The notes below the pieces were generated by a model, which was not told where the DNA came from, ran no database searches, and saw nothing but the letters and a program-made list of their open reading frames with translations. From contig JANVAS020000222.1 of the NCBI GenBank assembly GCA_027563935.2, forward strand, positions 3,534,001-3,598,000: a DNA stretch of 64,000 nt. The letters are read 5' to 3'. The first letter of the stretch is position 1. Every line of letters begins with the position of its first letter. The translations under genes were made by a program, and so were the position numbers. Positions 46,764 through 59,276 of the stretch are shown here, in pieces. Source of the stretch: Costus lasius (Eukaryota; Streptophyta; Magnoliopsida; Zingiberales; Costaceae).

Positions 46764-49700
46764 CTAATGGTTGAGAAATCTCAAACCCATATTATTACAG
46801 TGCTTCTCATGCTTCTGCTGCGCCAGAGGCTTGGTAAGCGGGTCTGCTAGATTGTCATCTGTATGAACCTTGCAGATTTTGTTCTCGCCACGATCTATGA
46901 TCTCCCTGATCAAATGAAACCGTCTCTGTATGTGCTTGGACTTCTGGTGCGACCGTGGTTCCTTTGCTTGTGCGATTGCTCCAGTGTTATCACAAAAGAT
47001 AACCAAAGGATCTGCACTCGAAGGAACAACACCAAGTTCTCTCACGAACTTACGAATCCACACTGCCTCCTTAGATGCTTCCGAGGCTGCAACATACTCA
47101 GCTTCTGTTGTGGAATCAGCAACAGTTGACTGTTTGAAACTCTTCCACACCACTGCACCTCCATTCAAGCTAAAAACATAGCCTGATTGCGATCGGAAAT
47201 CATCCTGGTCAGACTGGAATGAAGCGTCAGTATATCCCTCTATACTGAGTTCTTCCTGACCACCATATATCAAGAACATACCTTTGGTCCTCCGCAGATA
47301 TTTTAAAATGTTCTTGACTGCAATCCAGTGCGCCATACCTGGATTACTTTGGAAACGACTGGTTACGCTTAACCCGTAAGCGACGTCTGGGCGAGTACAC
47401 AACATCACATACATAATGGATCCAATAGCCGAAGCATAAGGCGTATTGTCCATTTCATCTTTCTCAGTCTGTGTTTGTGGACACTGACTCTTCGAAAGAT
47501 TCCGACCATGTCTGACTGGAAGATATCCTCGTTTAGAATTTTCTAAATGAAATCTCTCCAGGACTTTATCGATGTAAGTACTCTGGCACAACCCGAGAAG
47601 CCTCTTAGATCTATCCCTGTAGATCTTCACACCTAACACATAGGCTGCTTCTCCTAGATCTTTCATTTGGAAACATTTCCTCAGCCATGCCTTCACAGCA
47701 TGCATTTCAGGAATGTCATTTCCAATGATCAAGATGTCATCGACGTAGAGGACTAGGAAAGTAATCACGCTCCCACTAAACCTCTTATAAACACACGGGT
47801 CATCTTCGTTCTTGACGAAACCAAATTCAGTGACTGATTCATCAAAACGAATATTCCAGCTTCTCGATGCTTGCTTGAGTCCATAAATGGACTTCTTTAA
47901 CTTGCATATCTTATGACGATCTGCTGGATTAGTGAAACCCTCAGGTTGTGTCATATACACATCCTCATCCAGATTTCCATTAAGGAAAGCTGTTTTCACA
48001 TCCATCTGCCAAATCTCAATACATAGTATGCAGCTATCGCGAAAAGAATCCGAATAGACTTAAACATGGCTACAGGTGAGAAAGTTTCATCATAATCTAT
48101 CCCGTAGATTTGTTTGAAACCTTTCGCAACTAGCCTGCCTTTATAGGTAACCACGTTACCATCCATGTCAATCTTCTTCTTGAAGATCCATTTACAGCCT
48201 ATAGGGATAACTCCCGGAGGCGGATCAACCAAATCCCAAACTTGGTTATCTGACATGGAGTCCATCTCGGCGCGCATAGCTTCAAGCCATCTCGCTGACT
48301 CCGGTCCACTGACCGCATCCGCATAAGTGAGGGGTTCATCATTATCAATGATGTAGACTCCGTCATAACGCTCAGGTTGTCGATGGATCCTTCCCGATCT
48401 TCGCGGTTCCCGTGATATCTGAGCCTCAGGTTGTTCAATAACCTGATCTACCGGCTCAGGCTCATCCAACTGTGCTTGACTACTTTGTCCTTCCTCTGGA
48501 TTCTCATCCAACTTTATTTCTCTCCCACTGGCCTCTTGCAGAAGAAACTCCTTCTCAAGAAATATGGCCGTCCGAGCAACAAAAACCTTGTTCTCTTTGG
48601 GATCGTAGAAATAATAACCCTTAGTTTCCTTAGGGTAACCGACAAAGATACATTTGTCAGATCTGCTCTCTAGTTTCCCAGAGGCGAGCTTTTTGACATA
48701 AGCCTCGCAACCCCAGATCCTGATAAATGTCAAGCTTGGCTGTTTCCCATACCATAACTCATATGGCGTCTTTGAAACGGCCTTGGATGGCACTCGGTTT
48801 AGTACCTTTGCAGCTGTTTCCAGCGCAAAACCCCAAAAGGAGTATGGAAGAGTAGCCTGACTCATCATAGAACGAACCATATCAAGTAACGTTCTATTTC
48901 TCCTCTCGGACACACCATTCCATTGCGGTGTTCCTGGCGGAGTGAGCTGTGAGATGATCCCACACTCCTTCAGATAGTCAGTAAACGCATGACTTAGGTA
49001 TTCACCACCTCGATCTGAGCGAAGTGCCTTGATATTTCGGCCTAGCTGATTCTGTACTTCATTTTTGAACTCTTTGAACTTGTCAAAAGATTCACTCTTA
49101 TGTCTCATCAGATAGACATACCCATACCTACTGAAATCATCAGTAAAGGTAATGAAGTACTGATAGCCACCTCTGGCATGTTTACTAAATGGCCCACACA
49201 CATCACTGTGTATAAGGTCAAGTAAACCTGAAGCCCTTTGACCTTTGTGAGGAAAAGGTGACTTCGTCATTTTACCCATTAAACAAGCCTTGCATGTATC
49301 AATCTCCTTGTAGGAGAATGATCCCAGCAGTCCATAATCATGCAACCGCTTAATGCGTTTCTCGTTAATATGGCCTAAACGACTATGCCATAACAAGGTG
49401 CTGTCATCAGCATACTTGGCTTTCTTAATATCAATTTGCTGTATCGAACATTCCATGTCCAACATGAATAATCCATTGCTAATTGAACCAGTTGCATAAA
49501 CAATATTATCTAAAGATAAAACACACTTTGAAATATTGCATTCAAAGGAAAATCCCTTCCTGACAAGAGCAGGAATGGAGATAATATTTTTAGTAATACT
49601 GGGAACAAAATAACAATTGTTTAGTTCCAATACAATTCCAGATGGTAAAGAAATGAAGTAGTCTCCTACAGCAACAGCAGCAACCCGTGCCCCGTTTCCA

Positions 49701-50644
49701 ACGCGTAGGTCCACCTCATGCTGTCCCACCTGCCTTCTTCTCTTGAGTTCCTGTACATTTGAACAAATGTGAACTCCACATGCAGTGTCCAACACCCATG
49801 ATATAGAAGAAGAGAACATGACCTCAGTCACGAATATACCTGAGCCAGAAGCGAAGCTTCCCCTCTTATCTCCTTGGAGCGCTTTACAGTCCTTTTTCCA
49901 GTGACCCAGCTGGCCACAGTGGAAACACCTGTATTCCTTGGACCGCTTAACCTTCTGTTTCAGAGCCTTGCTGTAGCTCTTGACAGGGGCCTTGCCCTTC
50001 TTCCCCTTCTTCTTGTTCCTTGAAGGAACCATTAAGACAGAGGTTGAAGGCTTTCCCTTCAGAGTCTCCTCAGTGGTCAAGAGCATATTCAGCAGCTCTG
50101 CCGGAGTACAATCAATTTTGTTCATATTAAAATTAATAATGAACGCGTCGAATGAAGGCGGGAGAGACTGCAGAATAATATCCACAGCAAGCTCCTGGTT
50201 GATGGTGTGCCCCAGTTTCTCCAGAGCTTCCTTGTGCCCAATCATCTTGAGCACGTGAGCTCCCACTGGGCTCCCTTCAGCCAGTTTGCTCTGAAAGAAG
50301 AGCTTCGTCAAATTGTAGCGCTCTGTCCTCGCCTGTGCAGCATACAGCATCTTGAGGTTCGCTATAATCTCTATAGCCGACATATCCTCATGCTGACGCT
50401 GCAGCGGTGGCGTCATAGACGCTAGCATCAGGCAAGCGACATCAATGCTATCATTGACGTGCTTTTCATAGGCTTCCCGAACCGCCCTTGCGGCGTTCGG
50501 AGCGGGCTGCGGCGGTATCGCCGTCTCGAGGACATACAGTTTCCTCTCTGCCTTAAGAACGATCTTAAGGTGTCCAAACCAGTCAGAGAAGTTCGGCCCA
50601 GCAAACTTCTCCCTTTCCAGTAGGGATCGCACATTGAAGTTCAT
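46764..50644 (-). pseudogene. gag-pol: Gag-pol of element I, one frameshift
   Basis: From ATG 50644 (MNFNVRSLLEREKF) the frame is open for about 870 codons through Gag, CCHC knuckle, protease WVLDTACGVHIC, integrase (HSDVCGPF, SDRGGEYLS, GVSERRNR) and the start of RT. Near 48016-48030 one base is missing compared with A and B, so the reading moves frame and ends YYVLRFGRWM at 47996. The second frame, 48005-46764, carries the rest of RT with YVDD near 47740, then RNase H ending GLRFLNH. No internal stop exists apart from the shift. It is the cleanest pol of the window. Confidence 0.96.
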
Positions 50645-52222
50645 GGTGTTCGTTGCTGCAGGTATCTACAACAATGCAAGAACAGCAAGGTCAGTATCAA
50701 TGTATAAGAATCGATCAGGACTTAAGAAAGATTCTTTTTCTCACTATTTTATCTGGCTGATAAATCCAGTAAAACAGCCCGAAAGAGTAGTACTCTTTTA
50801 GTGAGATGGGATCCAGATTTCATACTTGGTCTCCGCGTCCCGCGCAGGCGAGATAAGATGCACAGAGAGTACAAGCACTAATTTCTGGTAGGCTGTCCCA
50901 GCCAATCGCCAACCCGTGCGATTCCCCTTCATCTGGGCAATCCAGCAGACTGTGCCAACTGAGTTGGTACAACACAGTCTCTGACCCCACAGATGGCTGC
51001 CTCCATGTGCTACCATATGCGCCACATATGTAGCCTACATGGTCAAGCTGACCCGACCTACTCCCTGGACCACCATGTGCTATGCTGAGCAACGAGAAGG
51101 GATAAATCCCTACTCTGTAACACACAGGTGTAGTCCCACACCGTCTGAAGATAGATGGACGTGCCCACTGAGTGGGTACAACACGGCTCCAACGATAATC
51201 AGAACAGTGAGGTTTCGCGTCAGAAGGCTTACGAGCTTGATATTTAGCGTTGGATTTTCACGGTCTTTTATCTTCTTCACTATCATGCAATTCCTATGGT
51301 GATAGCAGAAGATAAATTAAAACATGCTGTTCTACTTATATAAGCAATAAAAGAAAGCATGGTTCTTATGTGGTAAAAGCCCATAGCCCTAGAAGACCTT
51401 AACCTAGTTTAAGTCTTCACTTGCTCTTCATGGGTCTTTAGCTGCTCATCTGGCCCAAACCAGGGCCCAAGCGCCAATTACAGCACAGGTGCGCCCACCA
51501 GGGAAAATGCGCCTGGTCCCAGAGTCGAACCCTGGACCTCCCACCTGGTCAAGCCACTGCTGCATGCGCCTCTGCCATGTGTGCTCTGTGCTCTTGTCTA
51601 ATTAAAATACAAATTTAACTATCTAGACAAGATTGACACGCAGGTCAATTACATTTTATAAATTAAAGGAATGTGATGCGCAGATCACAATAATTAATTT
51701 ACAATTTTAAATCCCAGGCACGCAGGCCCCAGCACAGCACACAATTAATATGGGCAGCCCACATAAGACTAAATAGACAAAACATATGCATCCAATCAGC
51801 AATCATGTGATCCATCATAAAATTAAAATTTTCGAAAAACCCCATGGGATCAATTTTAATTTTTCCTTATTTGCCCTACAACCTTACAACGGTCCATTAC
51901 TAGGGATCCACTCATCCAACCTAGTCAGATCCACTGCCCTTGCATGCACCAAGTCCTAACTGACTTGAGTCGACCATAAGGTCAACCATGCATGCGCCAG
52001 GGCTGAACAACCACAATGAGGTCTGGCAAGCGGGTGTGAGCCCGGGCCTAACTCATGTGCGTTCAGAGGTTGTCTCAATCAGACATCGCTACACACCTGT
52101 CTGCAGTCGACCTATAGCCACCACAGGCTTGCGCCAAGGTGCTATCTGGTCGACTCATTCAGGCTGTCAGATGGTCTGATCAGACTGTTGGATCTAAACT
52201 AGGGGGTGACTTCAACCCTAAT
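50645..52222 (-). other. Leader of element I, truncated at its primer-site end
   Basis: This leader is shared with A, B and E up to the stretch CAACCCTAATAACCC near 52212-52226, where it jumps into the LTR. About 240 bases of leader including the primer site are missing. The B-box-like GGTTCGACTCT is at 51521-51531. The acceptor TTGTAG (intron end 50666) and the donor in the LTR (52325) both survive. Confidence 0.85.
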
Positions 52223-53894
52223 AACCCTAAGGGAGGCGCATATATAAAAACCGCATGGGAAGCTAGGGTTTCATAGAGATCTTAACATATCATATGATCA
52301 ACTTTTAATGCAAGGAGATTCTTACCATTGCCATCACTTAGATGTTGTCTTGGAAGGAAAGGTGCAAGTGCTCCTTCTCCTAAGGTGACGCACACAAGAG
52401 ATGTCGCCTACTCTTCTGTTGGTGCTCCTTGTGCTAGCAAGGTTCCAAGAAGTCGTTGTCGAATGGAAGGGGAGAGAATCCTTTGCTTAGCGATCACCTT
52501 CTTCCTTTTGCGTCCACCACTTGTTCCCACGAGAGTGCAAGCCTCTATACTCAAGTTGGCGACCGAAGAAAAGAATAGGCGAGAGATGAGAGCGTCTTTG
52601 GCGTGAACGTGAGACATGCCCACGTTTCGAGAGGTGCTATCTAAAAATAGCAATCCACCTCTCAACGTTCACATGCGCATACCATGGGTTTACCCCAAGC
52701 GCAAACTTCTCTTCATCCTTTTGAACATGCGCTCACTTGAGCTGGTTCACATTGGTTCGGTTCACAAACCAAATAAGCCAAGCAACTAGTCCAAATCATA
52801 ATTAAACCATAAGGCTCATGATCTGACCGTTGATCTCTAGATGCTGCTGATCTGACCGATCTAGCATTCATTCTCTCAATCGAAGCTTACCGATCTCAAG
52901 CCCTAATCAATCAAACATGATCAGACTAGATCTCACTTACAATCAGAGATCAAATCCCTTTAAACTGAACCCAAACAATTCAGTCCACACGATCTGACTT
53001 AAGTAAGCCATATCATCAAATTGTGCGACCCTGAGGGTTTCCTTTAAATGTCGGTAACGATAACTCACGTCATCACGATCAGTGAGGGGTATCTAGCAAC
53101 ACATCACTGTCTCCCGATATAAAGAAAAGAGTCTTCCAAGACTACACCCAAACCACAGCACAAGTGTGAATCAATTCACAAAGCATACATATTTCCTTTG
53201 CCACTGGATGTTCTTATTGGACAAGCGTGTCAAGCTTGTAGCTCCAATATGATGAGCATGATTAGATCAGATGAACACAGTCACCTGGGTATGGCCATAC
53301 ACTTTCTCAATCATCTCATCCAGGGGGGCCCCTTTAGAACATCACACTTCTTAAACAAGGAGACGGCAATCCTATATCTATCACTAGTGCCCTAACCTGA
53401 CTCAAGCTCACCATCCAAGATAGTCTATAATCATTATGTTTCAAATGATATTGAACTATCTCAAAACAATGACAATCATCATTTAGAAAACACAAGTGAT
53501 CTCAAGTCAGAGGAAATGTGCCACTTGTCTCATTCAAGGAATATTCACATTGTGACAAACAATTGAACATCCTAGTAGGGTCTGTCCAGTACATCCAATG
53601 TACCCATGAGTCTACATCTTATTCCATGCTCGAAGCATCCTATAAGATTAGAACACATATTAGTCTCAATCATATCAAGGCTGTCTCATGTTCACCAAGA
53701 TATCTCGACTAAGGACATATAGCATGTCAGCCCAGCTGAACAGCTTTGAGACATTATTCAGAAGAACATATATTGCAGCAGACAATGTAAACAACTGAAT
53801 AATAACCATGCCTTTATAAACATAACAGTTTATTACATGATACAGATACATTCCCACAGGCCTCAAACATTAGCCTTAAGGGCATACCCCAACA
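52223..53894 (-). mobile_element. 5' LTR of element I, U5 end deleted
   Basis: This copy begins inside the LTR at AACCCTAAGGGAGGCGC, about 30 bases short of the TGAAAGTCCCC end present in the 3' LTR. The rest is nearly identical to 45042-46743. It ends CCCCAACA at 53894, followed by TSD GGCTG. Confidence 0.93.
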
Positions 53895-54109
53895 GGCTGT
53901 CTCATGTTCACCAAGATATCTCGACTAAGGACAAAACTGCATATCAGCCAAGCTGAACAGCATTGAGACATTATTCAGAAGTATACATATTGCAGCAGAT
54001 GATGTAACAACCTGAATAACAACCATTGCCTTTATAAACATTGAGTTTATACATGATACTGATATAATCCCAAGGCCTCAAACATTAGCCTTAAGGGCAT
54101 ACCCCAACA
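53895..54109 (-). mobile_element. 5' LTR of element E, second part
   Basis: This resumes the LTR of E at GGCTGTCTCATG and closes with CATACCCCAACA at 54109. It matches the end of the 3' LTR of E at 34370-34587. The TSD GCTGA follows at 54110. Confidence 0.95.
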
Positions 54110-55369
54110 GCTGAGAAGTAGAGGGTGAACAGAAGCTAGCTGAAGAGATCCTAGCAATGATGGTGATGCCGACAGTAGAGTGAGTAATCTCTAGTGGCCT
54201 GCTAGATACTACAGTCCTGGAGGTGAGATCATCGGCTATTGGGCGCAAGAGATAATGCTGCATAGAAAATCAGTCACTAATGAAGATTCTACTGCAAAAA
54301 AAATAAAATCAATATAATAAGAGGCAGCAAAAGAAGCAAGAAGCCGCTGGTGATGCTCTGCAAGAGGTGGAGGACAATTGCTCTTGAAGATTTCTGAATC
54401 TGGAGTCAAAAGAAGCAATAACAAGTAGAAAGCAAACCAAGAAGTTTTTGAATTTTTTATGAAAAGTAGCCATACCCTAGAATAAAATTTAATGATCCAA
54501 ATAGAAAATGGACATAACCAAGTTGTAGAATAAGATAAGTTCTTTTTAGACGTATGAAAATTAAAAGATCAAAATCTGTCAGGAATTTAGGGTATCATCA
54601 GAAAGAAGGCAACTCAGATTACAAAACTGCAAAAACTGTACAAAAGTTAATCATATTCGAAAAGTTGCCATGTGTCCTAGAATGATCAGAAAATATTTTC
54701 ATGAAAACAACAAATCCACGAGATAGAACGACACACAAACTTCATATTCCATGTGAAAAATCAGGGTTTCAAGTCATTAAAGCACCTTAAAAACTTGCTG
54801 CAAAAACGCTAATCAGAATAGTCAAAAGAAAACTGCTGTAGAAATTAATCAGAATCGAAAATATGCTATATGTTTTAAAATGATCCATGGACTTTAAAAT
54901 TCAGCAAAAATATCCAGTTGATAGACAAAGATGAGCACTTCAAAGTTGTGCCAAAGATTAAAAATTTTTGTAACCTAGTTTCTTAAAATCGCAGCGAGAA
55001 AACACATACTCAGAAAAGCAGAAAACTGTTCAAAAATTATGGGCATCAAATCCTTTACGGCAGTGCCGTAATGTACACAAAAAATCTCGGGTCAAAAATA
55101 TCCAGAAATATGGTACCGTAAAAACCAATATGGTACAGTCGTAATAGACTAAAATTCTCGGGATGAACTCAGATCATGATTACGGCACTATAAAGGAGAT
55201 TACGGCAGTGCCGTATTTTTCACAAAATTTTATTTTCCCTGCGAAAAGAAAAGAAAAATTAATTCTAAAAATAAACTAAAATAAAAGAAACTAAGCTAAG
55301 TAAAAGTGCTTGGGTTGCCTCCCAAGAAGCGCTAATTTTTAGGTCATTAGCTTGACCAAAAATCAAATC
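54110..55369 (-). other. 3' noncoding interior of element F (right piece)
   Basis: This AT-rich stretch has no supported gene. It holds the palindrome TACGGCAGTGCCGTA at 55056-55070 and 55201-55215 and related TATGGTACCGTA sequences near 55115. Near 55305-55350 the minus strand carries GCGCTTCTTGGGAGGCAACC, which also follows the pol of G at 59287-59310. Confidence 0.75.
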
Positions 55370-56754
55370 TCATGGTGAAGCAGGTGAATAAGTTCCAAAG
55401 TAAATAGCATGTAATTTACTTCTTTTCCGCTGTCCAAAAAATTTAGTCACTAATCCAAATATCCAGAATTGCATATAAATCACAATCAAAGTGGCTTTCT
55501 TAAATATGCAGAAATTAAAATCAAAATTTTCAATGATCTTCCTATGTTTGTCAGTGAGCAAAATCATAAGTCCTTTCTTCAAATTTATATTTTCAATTGC
55601 AATAGGACATTGATCAAAAGATTTAAGCATTGGATCATCAAAATAATGTCTATGTTTTGAATTAAGTTCCTCAATAAAGCATAAATTCTCAAATACATCA
55701 GAAGAGTGAATATCAGATATGGGCAAAACATTAGAGTGAGGTTCATTCAAATCCTTTTCAAGTTCCTCAATCCGTTTATCAAATAACTTATCAATTTCAA
55801 AATTATCATCAAAATCAAAGTGAGACTGTTCAATTTTCCTATGTCTTTTCACAAATAATTCATCATCAGAAGAATCAAAATCAGAATCATACAAAAAGTC
55901 ATAATGAGATTTATCAGAATCAATAAAATTAGAGTCATCCACAAAAGACTTATCAATAATTTCAACAATATCACCAAAATCAAAGTGGGGCTCATCAATG
56001 TCTGTAATTTTTAACCCTTTATCAAACTCATCAGATTTAACCATAAATGAAATAACATCAAAAGAATCAATTTCATCAATAGAGGGTTTTTCAAAATCAA
56101 TTTTCTCAAACTTTTCCACAAACAAATTATCAGATGAATCAATTTTGCAATCATAAAAATCAAAGTGAGATTCATTAATATTCACATAAGGCTCAATCAA
56201 AAACAGTCATAATCAAAGGGGGAATTTTCTAAATCAAGTTTTTCAGTTTCCAAATCAAACTCAAATAAACATGCTTGTTGTGCCAACTGGGTTTCTAACA
56301 TTTCAGTATCAGCACATATATCATTAAGCCTAGGATTTATTTTCCTAAGATTCTCTATCATTTCTTTATTTTGTTTTGCTTGGGCACTCATGAACTTTTC
56401 AAACATTATCTTTAAGTTAGAATTTTCAGTATCCTCAAAGCATGGTTCTGAAGTATAGTTTGAGCAATCATCATAAAAAGATCTAGAATCATATTGATCA
56501 TCTTGATGCCATGGTGAATTGGAATATGGAGAAATTAAAATTGGGCAGTTAGATGCAACGTGATCAAAACATCCACAAATATCACATCTAATAGGAGAAT
56601 AAGATGTCCTAGAATGATGCATATAAGAGTTAAATAGATCTACAAGAGAATTACCTTGTGGCATATATACCTCACCCCTTTCAGTTGCCCACGAGCTGTG
56701 ATTAAAAGACATATTTTCAAATCTATCAAGAACAAAAAGATAGTCCAACACCAA
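55370..56754 (-). pseudogene. gag: Zinc-knuckle protein of element F with repeated HFDF motifs, one frameshift
   Basis: The first frame (ATG 56754 to TGA 56197, 185 residues) has a perfect CCHC knuckle, CDICGCFDHVASNC, at about residues 57-70. It is followed by an acidic region that may form a coiled coil. A one-base shift at the TGA leads into the second frame (to 55370, 276 residues), which is very acidic and carries four related motifs: ESHFDF, EPHFDF, KSHYDF and QSHFDF. It ends SKLHAIYFGTYSPASP. No capsid-like region lies upstream; only about 200 bases separate the ATG from the primer site. It is best read as the C-terminal part of a Gag whose capsid part and pol were lost. Its function is unknown. 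Confidence 0.75.
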
Positions 56755-56957
56755 TGAATTAGAAATTTTTTTTCAGAATATAAAAAAATAGAAAATATAA
56801 AACACAAGCAAATTCACAAATTTTAGAAATCACAACTCTGTCACAACAATAAAAATCCAAAACCTGCAAAAATAGAAAACAAAGTTAAATCTAAAACAAA
56901 TAAAAAAAACTTAGGCTAGCAATACTAACAACTATTTTGATATTAACAAAACCAAGG

Positions 56958-56975
56958 TCCCCGGCAACGGCGCCA
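56958..56975 (-). other. Primer-binding site of element F (Asp-tRNA type)
   Basis: The minus strand reads TGGCGCCGTTGCCGGGGA, six bases from the LTR end. It resembles the 3' end of plant tRNA-Asp and is the primer site type known from Athila elements. Confidence 0.9.
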
Positions 56976-56981
56976 AAAACT

Positions 56982-58657
56982 TGTTGTGTCCGCAAGTGCA
57001 TAGATACTTCAAAGTAATAAAAATATCGAACCACAGAGACCTACGTGTTAAGTACGAAATAATTATTTTCTCACTAGCTAAGCAAACTGAATATGATGTA
57101 GCAAACGATCGAAAAGTGCACGGGAAAATATCCGAAAAGAAAACTGGGACTAGGGGTTCATCCACCTTGATTCTAATGACTAGAAGAAAATAAAGGCTGT
57201 CAGTCAAATTTTATTACGATAAAGATTTAATCTACTTCATAAAAGGATCATCTCGCTCTCGCGCAGACAATCATACAAAAGACCAATCCTCACTCTCGTG
57301 CAAGATCTATCCAATGCTGAAAATAAGTAAATCATTGAACAAAGAACTCAAGGATCACTCTCGTGCATCCGAATTCTAAGTCAATCATTTCAAGTAGAAT
57401 CTCAAGGATCACTCTCGTGCATCCTGAAACTCAACACAGGTTCTACATAAGGTTCTCTGACGACTCGATACTCAATCTCTTGCAGCATCAAATCAAGTCC
57501 AACACAATAATTCATCCTAGATCCAAATTATCAACATGGCAATAAAATCACTAAAAATCAAAAATCAAACAACAAACCTAATCTCTTACAATAAGCTCCA
57601 AACTCGATGATTTCTAGGGTTCTGAATTTCACAATCAACCTCTCATTCTATTTCACAAAATTCTAAAACATGCTAATATTTATAAAACTAAGGAGAATTA
57701 AAGACAATCATCACATAAGTAAAATTATCATAACAAAACTATTATGACAAAATAAAAGTCATATAGTCATTAAAAATCAAGGAAAATTACTCCCCATGTC
57801 CCATAATATGTCTAAGCTATCATGGAGGTAAGATTACGATAAACTAAAGTTTAGATGAATAGAAATCGAAGAAAAAGAAATTACAGAACACGTGCTATAA
57901 TCGAAATTACAGCACCGTAATATGCTGGAAACGCGATGAACAGTGGTGTCACCCACTGTTTCATTGACTTCTCCCTCGATCGGACTCCTTTCGATCTAAA
58001 ACTTCTGGGGTATCCTCTCCTACTCCAGGCGAAGCGTCAGTGTAAAAATCGCGGCCAGAGGTGGTCTCTATGCCTCTTGACGTGAGGCCAAACCCTAAAG
58101 ATGCCTCGTTCGATCACTCTCTGGATTGGTGATAAAAATTAGGGCTTTCACTTCCTGTGTCTTCGCCTCTTAACGATGAGTTCTCAGCAACTTTTGGATC
58201 TCAATTTGGACTTCTGGATCAAAGGATATGGTCTGTACAAGATTCAGGCAAAAAAATCAGAAAACTGGGTCTAAAATACGGTACCGTATTTTAAATACGG
58301 CAGTGCCGTATTTTCCCATAAATTCAGAAACTTGCTGTTTAAAATCCTCCAAAAATACAGTACCGTGACAGTTGTTCCAAAAAATACAGTAGTGCCATAT
58401 TTTTGCAAATTGGCTCCGAATTTCATGAAAATTGATGGGTAGCTTCGTTTCGACGTCTGGAATCCATTGGTGTGCTCAAATCTTCCAAAATCCGTCAAAA
58501 TATGGCACTTTTAACCTAAAAATGATCAAAAATAAGAAATAGTGTAGATTCTACAATATTTGATAATTAAGGCTTAAAAACAAGCAAAAGAGCATAATTA
58601 TGACACAAAAAGACACATGAAATAACACAAAATATACTATGAATTTTGGTGTCATTA
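56982..58657 (-). mobile_element. 5' LTR of element F
   Basis: This LTR has 1676 bases. The minus-strand start reads TAATGACACC, where the other copy has TGATGACACC. It contains a perfect 22-base palindrome at 58272-58293 centred on GGTACC and TACGGCAGTGCCGTA at 58296-58310. Confidence 0.94.
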
Positions 58658-59276
58658 GATATCAAATAGAGAAATCAAGGGGATTTTAGAGAAGACAGTG
58701 TCACGCACTAGGAAAGATTGGGCATTCAAACTTGATGATGCCTTGTGGGCATACCGGACTGCTTTTAATACTCCAATAGGAATGTCTCCATTTCAATTGA
58801 TTTATGGAAAATCATGTCATTTGCCTGTAGAACTTGAGCATAAAGCATACTGGGCAATCAAGATGCTAAATTTCATCCTGAAGAGTGCGGGAGAAAAACG
58901 GAGATTACAATTAAATGAGCTAGATGAAATTAGACTCTTTGCATATGAGAATGCAAAAATTTACAAGGAGAGGACAAAAAGATGGCACGATCGACATATT
59001 TTCAGGAGAGATTTCCAACTAAGTGACTTTGTTCTTTTATTCAATTCTAGATTGAGACTTTTTCCTATAAAACTTAAATCTCGATGGTCTGGACCTTTTC
59101 AGGTGAAGAAAATTTATCCCTACGGAGCTGTGGACATATGGAGTAAAGATATAGGAGAATTTAAAGTTAATGGACAAAGATTGAAACACTATTATCAAGA
59201 AGAACTGATTGAAGGAAAGGAGAGCTTTTACCTCGACGAACCAAGATCAAATTTGAGTGTAGAAGGGTCAAGCTAA
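58658..59276 (+). pseudogene. pol: Gypsy integrase C-terminal part (element G, right piece)
   Basis: This continues SGQVEI across the GATAT duplication with [20 protein letters not shown], then [36 protein letters not shown] and a GPF-type module ([18 protein letters not shown]). It stops at 59274-59276. The frame is clean from the junction. No chromodomain is present, which agrees with an Athila-type rather than a chromovirus element. Confidence 0.94.

Larger units (their letters stand above)
45042..53894 (-). mobile_element. Copia element I, nested in the LTR of E, primer site deleted
   Basis: This minus-strand element has TSD GGCTG at 45037-45041 and 53895-53899. Its 3' LTR is 45042-46743 and gag-pol is 46764-50644. 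The 5' LTR is truncated at 52223. The LTRs differ by only about six or seven bases. The junction at 52217-52232 joins leader directly to LTR, so the primer site and about 30 bases of LTR end are gone. Confidence 0.95.
32908..54109 (-). mobile_element. Copia element E, host of solo LTR H and element I
   Basis: This minus-strand copia element has TSD GCTGA at 32903-32907 and 54110-54114. Its 3' LTR is 32908-34587. Its 5' LTR is 43572-45041 plus 53895-54109, split by I. The rejoined 5' LTR is 1680 bases, the same length as the 3' LTR. The coding region is broken by several stops and by H, yet the LTRs differ by only about eight bases. Confidence 0.95.
29886..58657 (-). mobile_element. Non-autonomous gypsy-type element F, split by nested copia elements
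   Basis: This minus-strand element has LTRs 29886-31567 and 56982-58657 and TSD GATAT at 29881-29885 and 58658-58662. An Asp-tRNA-type primer site lies beside the right LTR. Without the nested element E the interior is only about 4.2 kb. It encodes one zinc-knuckle protein and no protease, RT or integrase. The noncoding 3' part is shared with G, so F looks like a deletion derivative of a G-like family. LTR divergence of roughly 3-4% by eye makes it older than the copia elements inside it. Confidence 0.93.
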
